This document shows positions 63,002 through 64,000 of a stretch of DNA of 64,000 bases, piece after piece. The DNA is from UBA12567 sp964598425 (GTDB taxonomy: Bacteria; Planctomycetota; Phycisphaerae; Phycisphaerales; SM1A02), in NCBI GenBank assembly GCA_964598425.1, contig CAZRBV010000010.1, positions 8,520-72,519 of the forward strand, written 5' to 3'. The stretch's first letter is position 1; every line of letters begins with the position of its first letter. A program made the position numbers and the translations under genes. The notes below the pieces were generated by a model, which worked only from the letters and a program-made list of their open reading frames with translations, ran no database searches and was not told the DNA's origin.

Positions 63002-63820
63002 TCAGGGCGCGGGTTCCGGGACGGATTCTGAGGCCGCATCCGTCGCCTTGCGGATCTCCCGCATGGCGATTCGGGCGACCACGACGCTCGCCACGATCGC
63101 GGCTGCGAGGCCCAGAAAGAGGGTGATCTCATGGACCAGGCTGTCTCCAGGGGGCAGATGCCCGTCCGCAGCCTTGACCCGTGTTGCGAGGTCGGAGGCG
63201 TGCTTGGCGGCAAAGCCGATGTAGACGGTTGAGAAGTTGCCGGGGAACATCCCCAAGCATGCCAGCAGGTAGGGGCGGAAGCGTGCGCGGCTCACCGCCA
63301 GCAGGTAACAGAGCAGGGTGTAGTTCAGTGGCGAGAGGCGAAGAAGCACCATGAGCCGGAACCCCGCCGAAGACGCCGCCGCATCGACTGCGCGGACCTT
63401 CGGATGTTCTTTGAGGGATGACTCCACGCGGCTGCGAAGGAAGTGCCTGCCAACAACGAACATGAACACGGCGGCGATTGTGCCGGCGACCACGATCCAG
63501 ACGAGCCCCATCCAAAGCCCAAAGATCGCCCCTGCGGCAATGGCAAGCAGGGACTCCGGCACGAAGAGGGATGTGCCGATCAGGAAGATGGCAAGAAAGA
63601 GAACCGGCCCCCAGGCCCCCAGCTTGGCCACAAAGTCCTCAACTTGGGGCATGACGGGTTCGAGCACAAAGTGGAAGAGCAGAAAGAGCCCACCGACAGC
63701 GAGCAGGGCGGCCACACTCTTGATGAGAACGCCGCGCCAGGTGTGATGCCGACTCGGGAGCGCCTCGACGTCGAGGTGCAATGTTGCCTGGGTTGAGGCA
63801 GGATCTGCTGGGGGCGCCAT
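63002..63820 (-). CDS. TVP38/TMEM64 (VTT domain, DedA-like) membrane protein
   Basis: The 272-residue protein has about six hydrophobic segments and the VTT-domain core FVPESLLAIAAGAIFGLWMGLVW ... GRHFLR with LRLSPLNYTLLCYLLAVSRARFRPYL. Related proteins take part in membrane lipid or phosphatidyl carrier handling. The ATG at 63820 was chosen; an upstream TTG at 63856 would add 12 residues. No partner gene is evident. Confidence 0.88.
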   Translation of the reverse strand: MAPPADPASTQATLHLDVEALPSRHHTWRGVLIKSVAALLAVGGLFLLFHFVLEPVMPQVEDFVAKLGAWGPVLFLAIFLIGTSLFVPESLLAIAAGAIFGLWMGLVWIVVAGTIAAVFMFVVGRHFLRSRVESSLKEHPKVRAVDAAASSAGFRLMVLLRLSPLNYTLLCYLLAVSRARFRPYLLACLGMFPGNFSTVYIGFAAKHASDLATRVKAADGHLPPGDSLVHEITLFLGLAAAIVASVVVARIAMREIRKATDAASESVPEPAP

Positions 63821-63921
63821 ATCGGTGAGGATACTGCGCGGGCCGGAGGGCTCCAAGGAGCGAAGAGGCTATGGAGGCACGCTCTCAGCTGGCGGTCAAA
63901 CCGATACACTGCTCAGTCGTC

Positions 63922-63993
63922 GCGGGCGTAGCTCAATGGTAGAGCGTCAGCCTTCCAAGCTGAATGTTGAGGGTTCGAGTCCCTTCGCCCGCT
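63922..63993 (+). tRNA. tRNA-Gly (anticodon TCC)
   Basis: All arms fold: acceptor GCGGGCG/CGCCCGC, D-stem GCTC/GAGC, anticodon stem TCAGC/GCTGA with loop CTTCCAA (anticodon TCC), T-stem GAGGG/CCCTT with loop TTCGAGT, discriminator T. CCA is not encoded. A TACACT hexamer at 63905-63910 may be the -10 box. Confidence 0.93.
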
Positions 63994-64000
63994 TTGGTGC

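Overview
The window is one contiguous bacterial stretch of high G+C DNA. It most likely comes from a marine planctomycete of the class Phycisphaerae. This is an inference from content: about ten secreted proteins end in an EF-hand (dockerin-like) tail, one protein has a PEP-CTERM-like end, a pseudopilin starts with the RRAFTLIELLVV motif, and rnpA is not preceded by rpmH. There is no rRNA and no CRISPR array. Two tRNA genes are present: tRNA-Val(GAC) at 18751 and tRNA-Gly(UCC) at 63922.

Layout. Bases 1-5629 hold an ABC exporter operon (ATPase, permease, large membrane-anchored partner). Bases 5699-18680 are housekeeping: a fumarylacetoacetase-type enzyme, yidD, rnpA and a ClC channel on the minus strand; rpoZ and coaC on plus; then rpoD, dnaG, rpmB, clpX, a small SHOCT-like membrane protein, tig, trpA and mazG on minus. 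Many junctions are 4-base ATGA or GTGA overlaps, which points to translational coupling. Bases 18751-24250 look like an accessory islet at tRNA-Val: the 3' end of the tRNA and a further 46 bases are repeated about 4.9 kb downstream, and between the copies lie a large beta-helix protein, a broken tail-protein fragment and an orphan winged-helix/HTH ORF. Bases 24251-26415 encode two more exported proteins. Bases 26481-30797 carry a pair of fluoride channels and a very unusual diheme cytochrome / VCBS / TPR fusion. Bases 30862-35440 hold a K+ channel, a cysteine-rich Fe/Mn superoxide dismutase, a 39-residue membrane microprotein, and a coupled set of beta-CASP hydrolase, EamA transporter and esterase. 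Bases 38106-43041 are metabolic (moaB/mog, sufE, an amino-acid permease, a sugar isomerase, a ThuA-DUF1080 protein). Bases 55326-59628 hold nadA, nadB and a polytopic transporter.

The dominant theme from 35 to 63 kb is a secretome: two subtilisin-like proteases, a gingipain-type C25 protease, a trypsin-fold endopeptidase, beta-helix proteins and a thioredoxin-fold protein. They carry the same kind of C-terminal tail. In every case the tail starts just after a cysteine and ends with an aromatic-Gly-x-(x)-Cys within three residues of the stop. I regard this cysteine-bracketed EF-hand tail, together with its reshuffling between unrelated catalytic heads, as the most interesting signal here. The tRNA-Val islet comes second and the diheme/VCBS/TPR fusion beside the fluoride channels third.
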